A stretch of DNA of 64,000 nt from Melitaea cinxia (lineage: Eukaryota > Arthropoda > Insecta > Lepidoptera > Nymphalidae): the NCBI RefSeq assembly GCF_905220565.1, contig NC_059405.1, positions 12,974,081 to 13,038,080 on the forward strand. The letters are read 5' to 3'. The position numbers and the translations under genes are program-made. The stretch's first letter is position 1. Every line of letters starts with the position of its first letter. The notes under the pieces were generated by a model. It was not told where the DNA came from. It did no database searches and worked only from the letters and a program-made list of their open reading frames with translations. Shown piece by piece: positions 9,849 through 17,975 of the stretch.

Positions 9849-12800
9849 TTATTTTGACATCTCGAGAATACTCTCAACGACGGCGGTGTCTCTATTATGA
9901 ATCGCCATCTTGAGACTATGCTCGAGGATGTCTTTTTCCGTAGCCTCCGCCGCCCTCCCGACGAAACGACAGATCGCGTCATCTCTGTAGTCGGTGTAGT
10001 AGACACAGGCCTTGGTGTGTCTAGTCACCGCGACTATCGCGTGCGAAACGCTGTCATGTATTCGCAGCCTCCCACTCCTCGTCTGGATGACGATGACACT
10101 CTCACTCGTCTGGCCCTGCGCCTCGTGGATAGTCAAGACACGCGACCCCTCCCCTTTCCCGTATCCCCGGTCCACCAGCAACTTCTTCTCTTCCTGCGTG
10201 AAGACCAAGTATAGGGTCCAGTTCTGTTTTGCAGAGATTTGCGCGCCCGTGAAGCTTTCCACGCGCAGGGAACGGATTATTGGGCTTGAGCTATAAATAT
10301 CTTTGTAGACCTCGCTGATGGCGAAGGCGACATCCTTGGGGTTTCGGTGCGTACAAGACAGCTCCCACGATATGCCTGTTATCAGGGTTGGTCTGCTGTA
10401 CCGCATCTTGAACAGGTTTTCCCTGTCGATGTACGGCAGCTGGTTAATATCTCCGATGAGGACCACCTTCTTGGCCCCTGATAGTCGGGCTGCCATCACT
10501 ATGGCCCCGAAGTGGTTCATGAGGGCTTCATCTACCGTAAGACGGCTGATTTTTGCGCCCCCTCGAAAACCATTGACCAGTACGGAGGCCATAGTGCGCA
10601 CCTTAGATTTGGCTTTAACGCCATAGCGGTGTGCCAGCTTCTCCTTAAGTTCTTTGGCAGCCTCGACTGTGGTCGTAATGACGACTTCCTCGTCCTCATC
10701 GAATTCCCCGACTATGCGAGTTGTCTTGCCACATCCTGGAACCCCATTTATCCATTCCAGTGAAGGTAGCCCCCAGACCACGGAAGAATCATCGGCGTCA
10801 CGGTCCCCCGTGATGGTTTGAGCCATCCGGAGTATCCGATCATCCAGCATTACTCTCGTGCATCTGGCCACTACCACCACCGGGTCCCCTGGTGGTGTAT
10901 TGAAGATCTGAGGCTCTTGTTCCTGCCCCTCAGACTCGACCGCGCTCACGAAGCCTGCTGTGATGTTATATGCAGCCATATACCTCCCCGACATATTTCC
11001 TTTGAGTATCTGTCGAGTGTCGTTGTTGTAAATGGCTGCTTCGGCTTCTTCGAGTTCCACCTCCAGTAACTTTAGGTTGTTGTACTGGTAGGTCTGCATG
11101 ATCTTATTGCATGTGGCCAGGTTCACCTCTCGGTTTGCCTTTGTTATGGCCAGGAACTCGGTAAGGGCATTTTGCGCGTGTTCAGACGGTGTGGACGCTG
11201 GTCGAAGTTTTGGTGGTGTTACTTGCCCCATATCGGCCCTTGTTCGAACAGTTGGTGGCGCCTCCGGGTGCTTCGAACTTTCGTCCTCGGTGAACCTTTC
11301 CAACGCCTTAATTTGCCGCTCTCTTGTATCGACCTGATTGGGGGACAAATGGGGCGGTTTTTTGCCTCGTTTTGGGGAGATCGTCGATTGGATAAACTTC
11401 GCCATCGACATCAGGCTCGGTTTCGGTGTGGCTTTTGTCCGATTGCTTAACTCAGCCTTTTGGGCCTCGACCTGTTTCTGTAGGCGCTCCGATCCGCTGG
11501 GTGTGGGCTCTTCAAGAGCCGGCGATGCGGGGGGTTTAGATGTGCTGATCTTGGGTTTTAGGTAGCCTAGATCCTCCCCCCTGTCTTCGTATATAATGAC
11601 CTCGTTGTTCAGTGAGGCCTTTAGACACCCGTACCTGTCTGATACGTTGCCTTTGTCATACCCGACTCTCATTGAGTCCACACTGATCCTTCCGGGAGCC
11701 CCACCGGAGGCCTCGTCCAGCCGCTGTAGCCACAAACTTGACTGCGCGAAGGCAGACCTTTCTCCTTCCTCGAAAAGCACGATTGTTTTATTTTTCAACC
11801 GCACCAGACGGTAAATTAAGTCGTCCTTCGGTTTTTGCGCAAGCGCCTCGATCTTAGAGCGCTTTATGCTTGTGTTTTGCGTGCTACCTGTCATCAGCAG
11901 GGCAAGGCCCGGCGAGACCACCAGACGATCCTGACCTTCAGAGCGACAAAAACTCATTCCGACTCTCTCCGCTTCGCTGTCCATAAACAGAGCCACGCAT
12001 CTGGTCTTTATTCCCACTTCACCGCTTCCTTTCCATTCTTTGAACAAGGCCACTGGTGTTTTACTGTGAGTAGGTTGCGGAGGTACGTTTTTATTGGCTC
12101 TCTTCTGGAACAAACTCTGCAGAGAAGACGGTGTGGTCTGTGTTATTTGGCCACGCAGCGTTTGGGTATTCAGGGGCTGAGAAGCAGTTGCCCCAGGCTG
12201 GTAAACGGTATATGGGACACGGACCTGAACGTGTGTCGGTGTCTGTGTAATTGTGTTTGTGTTTGTGTTGGTAGTTGTTGTGACGGTACTGGCACTATGT
12301 GGTATGAATGCAGCCTGTGGTAGAGCGGTCGTGCTATTTCTTTTTGCAGCCAAGGAAGCGGCTTTTCTCGCAAATGTCAGGAAAGACGTTCTGCCCGGTT
12401 CATTTTCCAAGATGGTGCGGAGCGAGGTCTGGTCTAGTTTTGTCTGGAGTTTGAGTTCCAGAGCCAGCCTTTCTCTGCCGAACCTCGGACATTCCAGCAG
12501 AATGTGCAGAACTGTCTCCTGACAGTTTGAGTCGCAGATACACGAAGGGCTGTCCCTAAGGTGGAATCTGTGTAGATACGCCGCAAATCCTCCGTGACCG
12601 GTCAGTACTTGTGTGTCGACAGGTGTTAGTGCCGATTTTCTTACCAGCTTGTAAGCGGTCTTTACGTCTGGTAGAAAGATTTTCGTGACCGAGCCAGTTA
12701 CCGAAGAATTGTATCTTTCTTGCCACAACTCGACAGTCTCTTCACGTATCCGCCTTCTGACATACGACACTGGAACTTTGTCGTAGTCGGGTGCCGTCTT

Positions 12801-15173
12801 TTTCGTTAGGGCCGCCTTTTTAGCCAGTTCGTCCGCTCTTTCATTTCCCGGTGTACCTACGTGGGCCTTCAACCAAAAGAACCGCACCGTTCTATTGTCT
12901 TCTCGGATTTGCCTGATGCGACTCTTCATCTCAATGGCCAGAGGGTGGGTTACCGAAGGACTCCTTAGTAGATCAAGTGACGATCTAGAGTCGCTCAAGA
13001 TGTTAATAGAGCTTTTTTTCGATTTCCTCGCCATGTCCACGGCTCGGAAGAGTGCGTACATCTCCGATTGGAAAACGGTGTTATGCGGTTCAAGCCGGAA
13101 CGTGGAGTATCTTACTTCCTTGCCTTGATCCCACCACGTTAGGGCTGCTCCTACTTTGCCCTCTATTTTGCTACCGTCGGTGTAGATGTATGAGCCGACG
13201 ATGTGGTGTTTTTCGAGGTCTTCAGGGTTCAGACTCTCCAAGCGCTCATACTCAGTTGGCATGAGTAGAGATGGATGGGGGTTTTGCATCGGACCCACCT
13301 TGCGCTCCAGCTCTCTGCCCGGTGGCAGAAGGTCCTCGCAGTGGCCTTTCTTAATTTTAAACAGCATGGCCGCTTCTCGGATCCGAAGGTCGAGTGGGAG
13401 CAGGCCTGAGAGGACGAGTGCCGATGTCAGAGACACCGTTCTGTACGCTTTGCATATTTTCTGTGCGAAGCCTCTTTGCAGTGAGTCTAGTTGCTTCCTT
13501 ACAGACAACTTCTCTGCTGCTGAGGACCACGCGTTTGCCGCATACAGGACGATGGGCTCTATCACCGCCACGTATATGGTTCGGACTATTTCTCCGTTTA
13601 GACCCCAAGACACCTTCGCCGCGCGCGCTAAATGTTTATAAATGTTAGCCGCTTTCTTGCATACGGCGGCCACATGCGCATTGAATGTGAGCTTTGAGTC
13701 CAAAATGAGCCCCAGCAGTTTTATTTCTTCTACAAGCCTCAACTGAGTGCCGGACATGTGGACTATGGGGGTATCGTATTTTAGCTTCTTGGTCATTACC
13801 ATCGCATTGGTTTTATGCGGTGCGAAGTTCAATTTATTACGTTTACCCCAGTCCTGTACGGCCGCTAAGGTGGTTTCAGCCGAAGCTTGCAGGTTGCTGG
13901 TTTTCTGGCTCGAGAAAACGAGGACCACATCGTCCGCAAAGGCTTGGCAGTACACTCCCATGCTTTGTACCTCTCTCAGAAGCGAATCCAGGATAAGGTT
14001 CCAGAAGGTCGGTCCACCTATGGATCCCTGGACACATCCCTTCGTGGTTTCCCTCTCACAGGATGCTCTGGCATAGTTTACTATGACTCTTCGGTCCTTC
14101 AGATATGAGTCGACCAAGGCGTATAGGTTCCTCGGGCAATGTTTTTCTACTAGCTGTTTCTTGAGAGCTGGCCACCATGCGTTGTCGAAGGCGCCCTCTA
14201 TATCGAGCGATACCAGAAGTACTATCTTTTTTAATTTAATTTCCCTCCTGATATGCCCGACTAAGTCGTAGAGGGCGTCCTCCGTTCCCTTTTGTGGCAT
14301 GAATCCATACTGGCTGCGGTGCAGCGTAGGGAATAGTCTCCACTGAAGTCTACCTATTAACATTTTCTCGACTGTCTTTCCGAGTATCGACAGGAGTCCG
14401 ATAGGTCTGTAGGACTTCGGGTGGGTGTAGTCTTCCTTGGCTGGTTTGCGGAGAATGCATACGTGGGCGACTTTCCACTGCTTGGGGAAGTGAGACAGCG
14501 ATAGACATTTATTTGCCAATGCTAAAAACAACCCCACATCGCAGTTTATTGCCACCCTGCATATGTCAGATGTTAGTCCATCCGGACCTGGAGCTTTCTT
14601 TGGATTTTGGTTCAAGAGAACTTGTTCCAGCTCGGCAGCTGTAAAAGGTGGATCATCATCCGAAAGGTCTTGTAGCTCCGCAGGAGTTCTGTATTCTACG
14701 GCCTCTCTGACCTGTTTGTGATAGGCAGTTTCGGTTGTCACAGAGTCCATCGGGTAGAACGTGTTTGCTAGGAGTTCAGCCGATTGATCCGGTGAAAGTG
14801 TTTCGCCGACCTCGCTCCTTAGCAATGTGTCTTCGTTTCTGTGAGATGTTTTTCTGATGACTCTGTAAATACCGTCCCATACGCTTTCACGGTCTTGTGC
14901 CGTACAGAACTCCTTCCAGCTTTGGGTGGCTGCTTCGCTTGCCGCTAGTTTGTATTTATCCCTAGCCAGTATGTATTCTTCTACAACGTAAGCCCTTCGG
15001 CTGGGTGCAGCATTTTTTATGCGACGTTTGTATTTTTTTGCTTCCCTTTTCAGGGAGTTAAGCTCAGCAGACCACCATGGTGGTCTGGGGTCGCCTTTCC
15101 ACGGCTTTATCTTCGGGATAGTTTTCTCGCAAGTGCGTTCGGTTAATAAATAGTTTCGGGATAGTTTTCTCGC
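9849..15173 (-). CDS. Retrotransposon polyprotein: RT, RNase H, CCHC finger and SF1 viral-type helicase
   Basis: An open frame of about 1,774 codons with no start of its own: it enters from the truncated 5' edge, and the codon at 14825 is only a TTG. Numbered from 14825, reverse transcriptase lies at about 60-400 (KAPGPDG, YRPIGLLS, D208 in SLDIEGAFD, FADD at 296-299). RNase H is at 545-670 with D550, E588, D612 and D665 in TDGSK, QSEMYAL, SDSRS and GNERADE. A CCHC finger uses C764, C768, H774 and C779. A Thr/Asn/Gln-rich linker (about 845-900) follows, then 450 residues I cannot assign. Residues 1350-1620 hold all SF1 helicase motifs: GVPGCGKTT (1361), a TTT-start Ia, DE at 1432-1433, IGDINQLP (1457), THRN (1492), a motif V block near 1563-1580 and AVTRHTKA (1599). 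The helicase most resembles those of alphavirus-like RNA viruses; that origin is inferred. No stop separates the parts. Confidence 0.93.
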   Translation of the reverse strand, partial: ARKLSRNYLLTERTCEKTIPKIKPWKGDPRPPWWSAELNSLKREAKKYKRRIKNAAPSRRAYVVEEYILARDKYKLAASEAATQSWKEFCTAQDRESVWDGIYRVIRKTSHRNEDTLLRSEVGETLSPDQSAELLANTFYPMDSVTTETAYHKQVREAVEYRTPAELQDLSDDDPPFTAAELEQVLLNQNPKKAPGPDGLTSDICRVAINCDVGLFLALANKCLSLSHFPKQWKVAHVCILRKPAKEDYTHPKSYRPIGLLSILGKTVEKMLIGRLQWRLFPTLHRSQYGFMPQKGTEDALYDLVGHIRREIKLKKIVLLVSLDIEGAFDNAWWPALKKQLVEKHCPRNLYALVDSYLKDRRVIVNYARASCERETTKGCVQGSIGGPTFWNLILDSLLREVQSMGVYCQAFADDVVLVFSSQKTSNLQASAETTLAAVQDWGKRNKLNFAPHKTNAMVMTKKLKYDTPIVHMSGTQLRLVEEIKLLGLILDSKLTFNAHVAAVCKKAANIYKHLARAAKVSWGLNGEIVRTIYVAVIEPIVLYAANAWSSAAEKLSVRKQLDSLQRGFAQKICKAYRTVSLTSALVLSGLLPLDLRIREAAMLFKIKKGHCEDLLPPGRELERKVGPMQNPHPSLLMPTEYERLESLNPEDLEKHHIVGSYIYTDGSKIEGKVGAALTWWDQGKEVRYSTFRLEPHNTVFQSEMYALFRAVDMARKSKKSSINILSDSRSSLDLLRSPSVTHPLAIEMKSRIRQIREDNRTVRFFWLKAHVGTPGNERADELAKKAALTKKTAPDYDKVPVSYVRRRIREETVELWQERYNSSVTGSVTKIFLPDVKTAYKLVRKSALTPVDTQVLTGHGGFAAYLHRFHLRDSPSCICDSNCQETVLHILLECPRFGRERLALELKLQTKLDQTSLRTILENEPGRTSFLTFARKAASLAAKRNSTTALPQAAFIPHSASTVTTTTNTNTNTITQTPTHVQVRVPYTVYQPGATASQPLNTQTLRGQITQTTPSSLQSLFQKRANKNVPPQPTHSKTPVALFKEWKGSGEVGIKTRCVALFMDSEAERVGMSFCRSEGQDRLVVSPGLALLMTGSTQNTSIKRSKIEALAQKPKDDLIYRLVRLKNKTIVLFEEGERSAFAQSSLWLQRLDEASGGAPGRISVDSMRVGYDKGNVSDRYGCLKASLNNEVIIYEDRGEDLGYLKPKISTSKPPASPALEEPTPSGSERLQKQVEAQKAELSNRTKATPKPSLMSMAKFIQSTISPKRGKKPPHLSPNQVDTRERQIKALERFTEDESSKHPEAPPTVRTRADMGQVTPPKLRPASTPSEHAQNALTEFLAITKANREVNLATCNKIMQTYQYNNLKLLEVELEEAEAAIYNNDTRQILKGNMSGRYMAAYNITAGFVSAVESEGQEQEPQIFNTPPGDPVVVVARCTRVMLDDRILRMAQTITGDRDADDSSVVWGLPSLEWINGVPGCGKTTRIVGEFDEDEEVVITTTVEAAKELKEKLAHRYGVKAKSKVRTMASVLVNGFRGGAKISRLTVDEALMNHFGAIVMAARLSGAKKVVLIGDINQLPYIDRENLFKMRYSRPTLITGISWELSCTHRNPKDVAFAISEVYKDIYSSSPIIRSLRVESFTGAQISAKQNWTLYLVFTQEEKKLLVDRGYGKGEGSRVLTIHEAQGQTSESVIVIQTRSGRLRIHDSVSHAIVAVTRHTKACVYYTDYRDDAICRFVGRAAEATEKDILEHSLKMAIHNRDTAVVESILEMSK

Positions 15174-15174
15174 A
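15112..15174. repeat. Twenty-base block repeated at the 5' junction of the R1-like element
   Basis: TTCGGGATAGTTTTCTCGCA occurs at 15112-15131 and again at 15155-15174, the second copy touching the target-site duplication. The inner copy lies in the expected reading (EKTIPKI). The outer copy is in another frame, so it looks like junction filler copied from nearby sequence. Confidence 0.85.
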
Positions 15175-15235
15175 CCTACGTTGTATTACTTGTCGATGTA
15201 CCTAATTGAAATCGGTTTTTTTTGTTTGTGAGCAA
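15174..15235 (-). repeat. Remainder of the dispersed AACCGACTTC repeat, with right target-site duplication
   Basis: ACCTACGTTG (15174-15183) is followed by TATTACTTGTCGATGTACCT and AATTGAAATCGG, matching the reversed start of the copy at 51250. It continues the repeat broken at 9361. Confidence 0.75.
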
Positions 15236-15803
15236 ATACAATTATTTATAAATGTAAATCTACAGCAGGTTAGAATAGGAAGTCTGACAAAACATTTTAC
15301 ATCCACAACTTATGTATTAAAGCTCGTGCACTACGTTTCTTTTTAACGATTTTTTTTTTGTTGTTTAACGCGCTAATTCACGAGTTTCGTTTTAAATGTC
15401 ATTAATATAAAAGCACATTGCAACGCGACTATTAACATTATTATTGAGTGCAACTAGAGCAAGGATAGAATAGTAGAAATATTAAGAGATTGGCATATAT
15501 ATCGAGGAATTTGATGAGAATCTTCAATTAAAATCATGGTTTTTCACCTCGTTAATATTTGTCATTCGTTAACGAGTTATTTCTTTAACTCAGATTGTTC
15601 CAATATTCTTTAAATTATCTTTGAGCAAGAAATGGTTCAATTCATAAGAAATTCGAGATTTTTATAACAACTGTTGAAGATTGGCCATTATTTTTGTGTA
15701 TTTAAAAATAGTAAATGTATGTTTAAAGGTAATATTATTATAGTTAGCGTTGCAATCAAAATAACGGTAGATCTAGAATATGCCTACAAATGATTATAAT
15801 CAC
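15236..15803. other. AT-rich noncoding stretch
   Basis: Nothing recognised on either strand. Confidence 0.5.
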
Positions 15804-15884
15804 CATTCAGCCTGTTACAAACTACTGCTGGGCAAAGGTCTCTTTTATCATGAAGGAGAAGGATTGGAGCTTTATCCAATGCTG
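15804..15884 (-). mobile_element. SINE A, 3' body, left of a nested SINE B
   Basis: CATTCAGCCTGTTACAAACT, ACTGCTGGGCAAAGGTCTC and AAGGAGAAGGATTGGAGC match the 3' body of the tRNA-headed SINE seen in full at 41224-41536. It continues at 16169 after a nested insertion. Confidence 0.75.
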
Positions 15885-16161
15885 ACTGAACTGATGTGGG
15901 GCATAGCAGGAAATATTCTGCTCAAATCCGGAGCAGCCCGACTGAGGATACTTCCTCACGATCTATTTGAGGTACTCCTCTACCTTCCAGGAGATCATAG
16001 CTAAATATTATTGCTTTCAAGCTGTATTGTGTTCCTGTGGTGAGTAAGGGGACCAGGGCTTGAGATGCTTCTGGTGTTGCAAGCGTCTATAAGCTAAGGT
16101 AGTTGCTTACCATCAGGTGAGCCGTACACTGTCTTGTTTGCCGACCTAGTTGTATAAAAAA
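15885..16161 (+). mobile_element. SINE B, near-complete copy with poly(A) and 7-bp TSD
   Basis: Starts ACTGAACTGATGTGGGGCAT, carries GCTTCTGGTGTTGCAAGCGTC and TACCATCAGGTGAGCCGTAC, and ends TTGTATAAAAAAA. AATGCTG flanks it at 15878-15884 and 16162-16168. The host SINE A reading resumes exactly after the second copy, which fixes the 277-bp boundaries. Confidence 0.8.
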
Positions 16162-16325
16162 AATGCTGCTCCACTGCGGATTGGCGGATATATTCCCTAC
16201 TATGAGCAACGATTGCTACCAGGTATTTATGATAACATCCAGGACCGACGGTTTAACATGCTCTCCGAGGCGCGGTGGCGAGACCCACAAGGACAGATGT
16301 CCAAAGATAAAACATAATTTTATAA
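16162..16325 (-). mobile_element. SINE A, middle part, right of the nested SINE B
   Basis: Contains ATTGGCGGATATATTCCCTA, ATGAGCAACGATTGCTACCA and GCTCTCCGAGGCGCGGTGGC, all shared with the SINE A copies at 36968, 45172 and 47763. The tRNA-like head is missing. Confidence 0.75.
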
Positions 16326-16718
16326 ATAGTTTACACGATACATTTTTTTTAAATGACCCAATACTATTTACGTTAGCATGAATTATTTCGTTTATTTACC
16401 ACAAGAGACAAATAAAACTAAAAGGTAAAATAAGTTTTTTTTTTTATCATCTATCGTATCGTGTTTATTTTTCTTCAATATCATTTAATTTAGAGTTGAT
16501 ATTATTCCTTTACGTAAAAACATTTACTATACGAAAATGTATAATAGTTTACTCGCATGGTTTCACTGACGTTTCCATTTACATTTTTTTTTCAGAGCAG
16601 CGGAAACGTAAAATTTTGCACCTGTAGCTACTTTTGGTAATGTAATTTTTCAATATATCGATTCGGTCATAACACTGTTTGCTGTGACAAATGAGCATAC
16701 AGAAGCTTTTTTTTTTTT
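16326..16718. other. AT-rich noncoding stretch
   Basis: Nothing recognised apart from T-runs. Confidence 0.5.
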
Positions 16719-16739
16719 GAATATCATATCAAAAATTGA

Positions 16740-16812
16740 CCGCTCCAGCGGGATTCGAACCCGCGTCTCCGACTGACTGTGTCGGCGCTCTAGCCAATTA
16801 AGCTATGGAACG
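16740..16812 (-). tRNA. tRNA-like gene 1, anticodon position AGT (Thr), unusual C33
   Basis: A complete 73-base cloverleaf: acceptor arm CGTTCCA/TGGAGCG (seven pairs, one G-T), D stem GCTT/GAGC, anticodon stem CCGAC/GTCGG with loop ACAGTCA, T stem GCGGG/CCCGC with loop TTCGAAT, discriminator G. The A box (TAGCTTAATTGG) and B box (GGTTCGAATCC) are good, and a T5 Pol III stop follows four bases after the end. Positions 34-36 read AGT, a threonine anticodon, but base 33 is C instead of the near-universal T. It could be a working gene, a recently copied tRNA pseudogene or a tRNA-based mobile unit. Confidence 0.7.
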
Positions 16813-17051
16813 ATGTACCCGCCAGAGCGAAATTCTTGATATGATGATTTTTATTTACGCTTTAAGCGAACCGTGGCGCCGTCTATAGTGAGTTCTTTAC
16901 AGAGACCCGTAACTATTCAAAGTTTCATATTACAATGAAAATCTTTGACAGAATACGACACCTTGCTATTCTTAATATGTACGATTTTATTTTTGTGTTA
17001 CCCACACATTAGGGATTCTAAACATTTTTTGAATATCATATCAAAAATTGA

Positions 17052-17124
17052 CCGCTCCAGCGGGATTCGAACCCGCGTCTCCGACTGACCGTGTCGGCGC
17101 TCTAGCCAATTAAGCTATGGAACG
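17052..17124 (-). tRNA. tRNA-like gene 2, anticodon position GGT
   Basis: Identical to copy 1 except one base in the anticodon loop (ACGGTCA), so positions 34-36 read GGT, also threonine. All stems pair, A and B boxes are intact, and the same T5 terminator follows. It lies in the left arm of the inverted repeat and points away from copy 3. The 5' flank is shortened compared with copies 1 and 3. Confidence 0.7.
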
Positions 17125-17183
17125 ATTCGCTTAAACCGTAAATAAAAATCATCATATCAAGAATTTCGCTTTGGCGGGTACAT

Positions 17184-17256
17184 CGTTCCATAGCTTAATT
17201 GGCTAGAGCGCCGACACGGTCAGTCGGAGACGCGGGTTCGAATCCCGCTGGAGCGG
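17184..17256 (+). tRNA. tRNA-like gene 3, anticodon position GGT
   Basis: Same 73-base sequence as copy 2, on the opposite strand, in the right arm of the inverted repeat, with a full 5' flank (17127-17183) and the T5 terminator at about 17261. Base 33 is again C. Three near-identical copies with good Pol III boxes in 520 bp point to recent duplication. Confidence 0.7.
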
Positions 17257-17599
17257 TCAATTTTTGATATGATATTCAAAAAATGTTTAGAATCCCTAAT
17301 GTGTGGGTAACACAAAAATAAAATCGTACATATACAGAAGCTGTGTGTAATGTGTGTGTGTGCGTGTGTTTCTGGACCGGGTGTTATAGGGGGTAATCTT
17401 CGTAAATACTGATTCGATCATAAAAATTATTTCACTAACAGATAGCTACACTATTCAGGAGTAATATATGCTATATTTTATTGTTTTTGGAACAAAAAAT
17501 TCAGTGAAAAATAATAGTAAATGTAAATCAGGTCGGAGAAATACGCGCGAGATGAAAACTTTACTGTACATTGTCGCAATGAGACACAAATTTGTTAGG

Positions 17600-17975
17600 G
17601 ACGTGGTATAATGGCCTTAAATAAAATGATACTGCCACTCAAGGGATTGATGGACTACTCCCCTGGCAACCGTGGAACAAGGCGAGGGTCTTCGCGTGAC
17701 AAGCGGGTGGAGACAATGCGGAGCAGGGTCTTCGCGTGGCAAGCGGGTGGAGAGTGGAGACAATGCGGAGTAGGGTCTTCGCGATGCGGAGCAGGGTCTT
17801 CGCGATGCGGAGCAGGGTCTTCGCGATGCGGAGCAGGGTCCCTGGAATGTTATGTTTTCCCGCCTTAGTCCACTATCCTTCGTCATTGTCCGGAGGCCCT
17901 TCCACGATGCCCCAAGAGGAGCGTCTGCCACCTACCGTGGTAGCGGAATTGTCGTGGAAGGGCGACAGAACTTAA
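17600..17975. repeat. GC-rich repeat with a 21-bp tandem array
   Basis: Three exact copies of TTCGCGATGCGGAGCAGGGTC span 17778-17840, preceded by diverged units sharing GCGGAGCAGGGTCTTCGCGTG (about 17718) and GCGGGTGGAGACAATGCGGAG. Open frames through it on both strands are by-products of the repeat. The flanks (ACTCCCCTGGCAACCGTGG; CTTCCACGATGCCCCAAGAG) are much richer in GC than the surroundings, so the block may be part of an unrecognised mobile element. Confidence 0.75.

Larger units (their letters stand above)
9362..15173 (-). mobile_element. 5'-truncated R1-like retrotransposon carrying a viral-type helicase
   Basis: A 5.8-kb minus-strand insertion with the marks of target-primed reverse transcription: a 10-bp duplication, a 3' poly(A) tail (71 T on the plus strand at 9362-9432) and 5' truncation inside ORF2, upstream of the reverse-transcriptase fingers. 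ORF1 and the endonuclease domain are missing. One open frame covers nearly all of it. The 3' side holds two A-tracts about 205 bp apart. At the 5' junction a 20-base block occurs twice. It sits inside the dispersed repeat at 8947-9361/15174-15235. Classification as R1-like (R1/LOA group) rests on the RT, RNase H and C-terminal CCHC order. Confidence 0.88.
16975..17333. repeat. 152-bp inverted repeat with 55-bp spacer, a tRNA-like gene in each arm
   Basis: The arm 16975-17126 is repeated in reverse at 17182-17333, including the tRNA-like gene and the 3' flank with TTTGATATGATATTC and CCCTAATGTGTGGGT. The spacer (17127-17181) is the 5' flank of the right-hand gene and matches the 5' flank of copy 1 at 16813-16870. 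The simplest reading is a unit of flank, tRNA and flank that was copied in opposite orientation. Confidence 0.88.

Noticed and set aside
9359..9900. Plus-strand frames beginning with long Phe runs
   Set aside because: They are translations of the poly(T) tracts.
9897..14271. Many plus-strand frames of 60-160 codons
   Set aside because: All are shadows of the long minus-strand polyprotein frame.
17611..17975. Frames on both strands with Arg/Cys/Gly/Ser repeats
   Set aside because: They come from the 21-bp tandem array; no conserved domain and no flanking gene structure.
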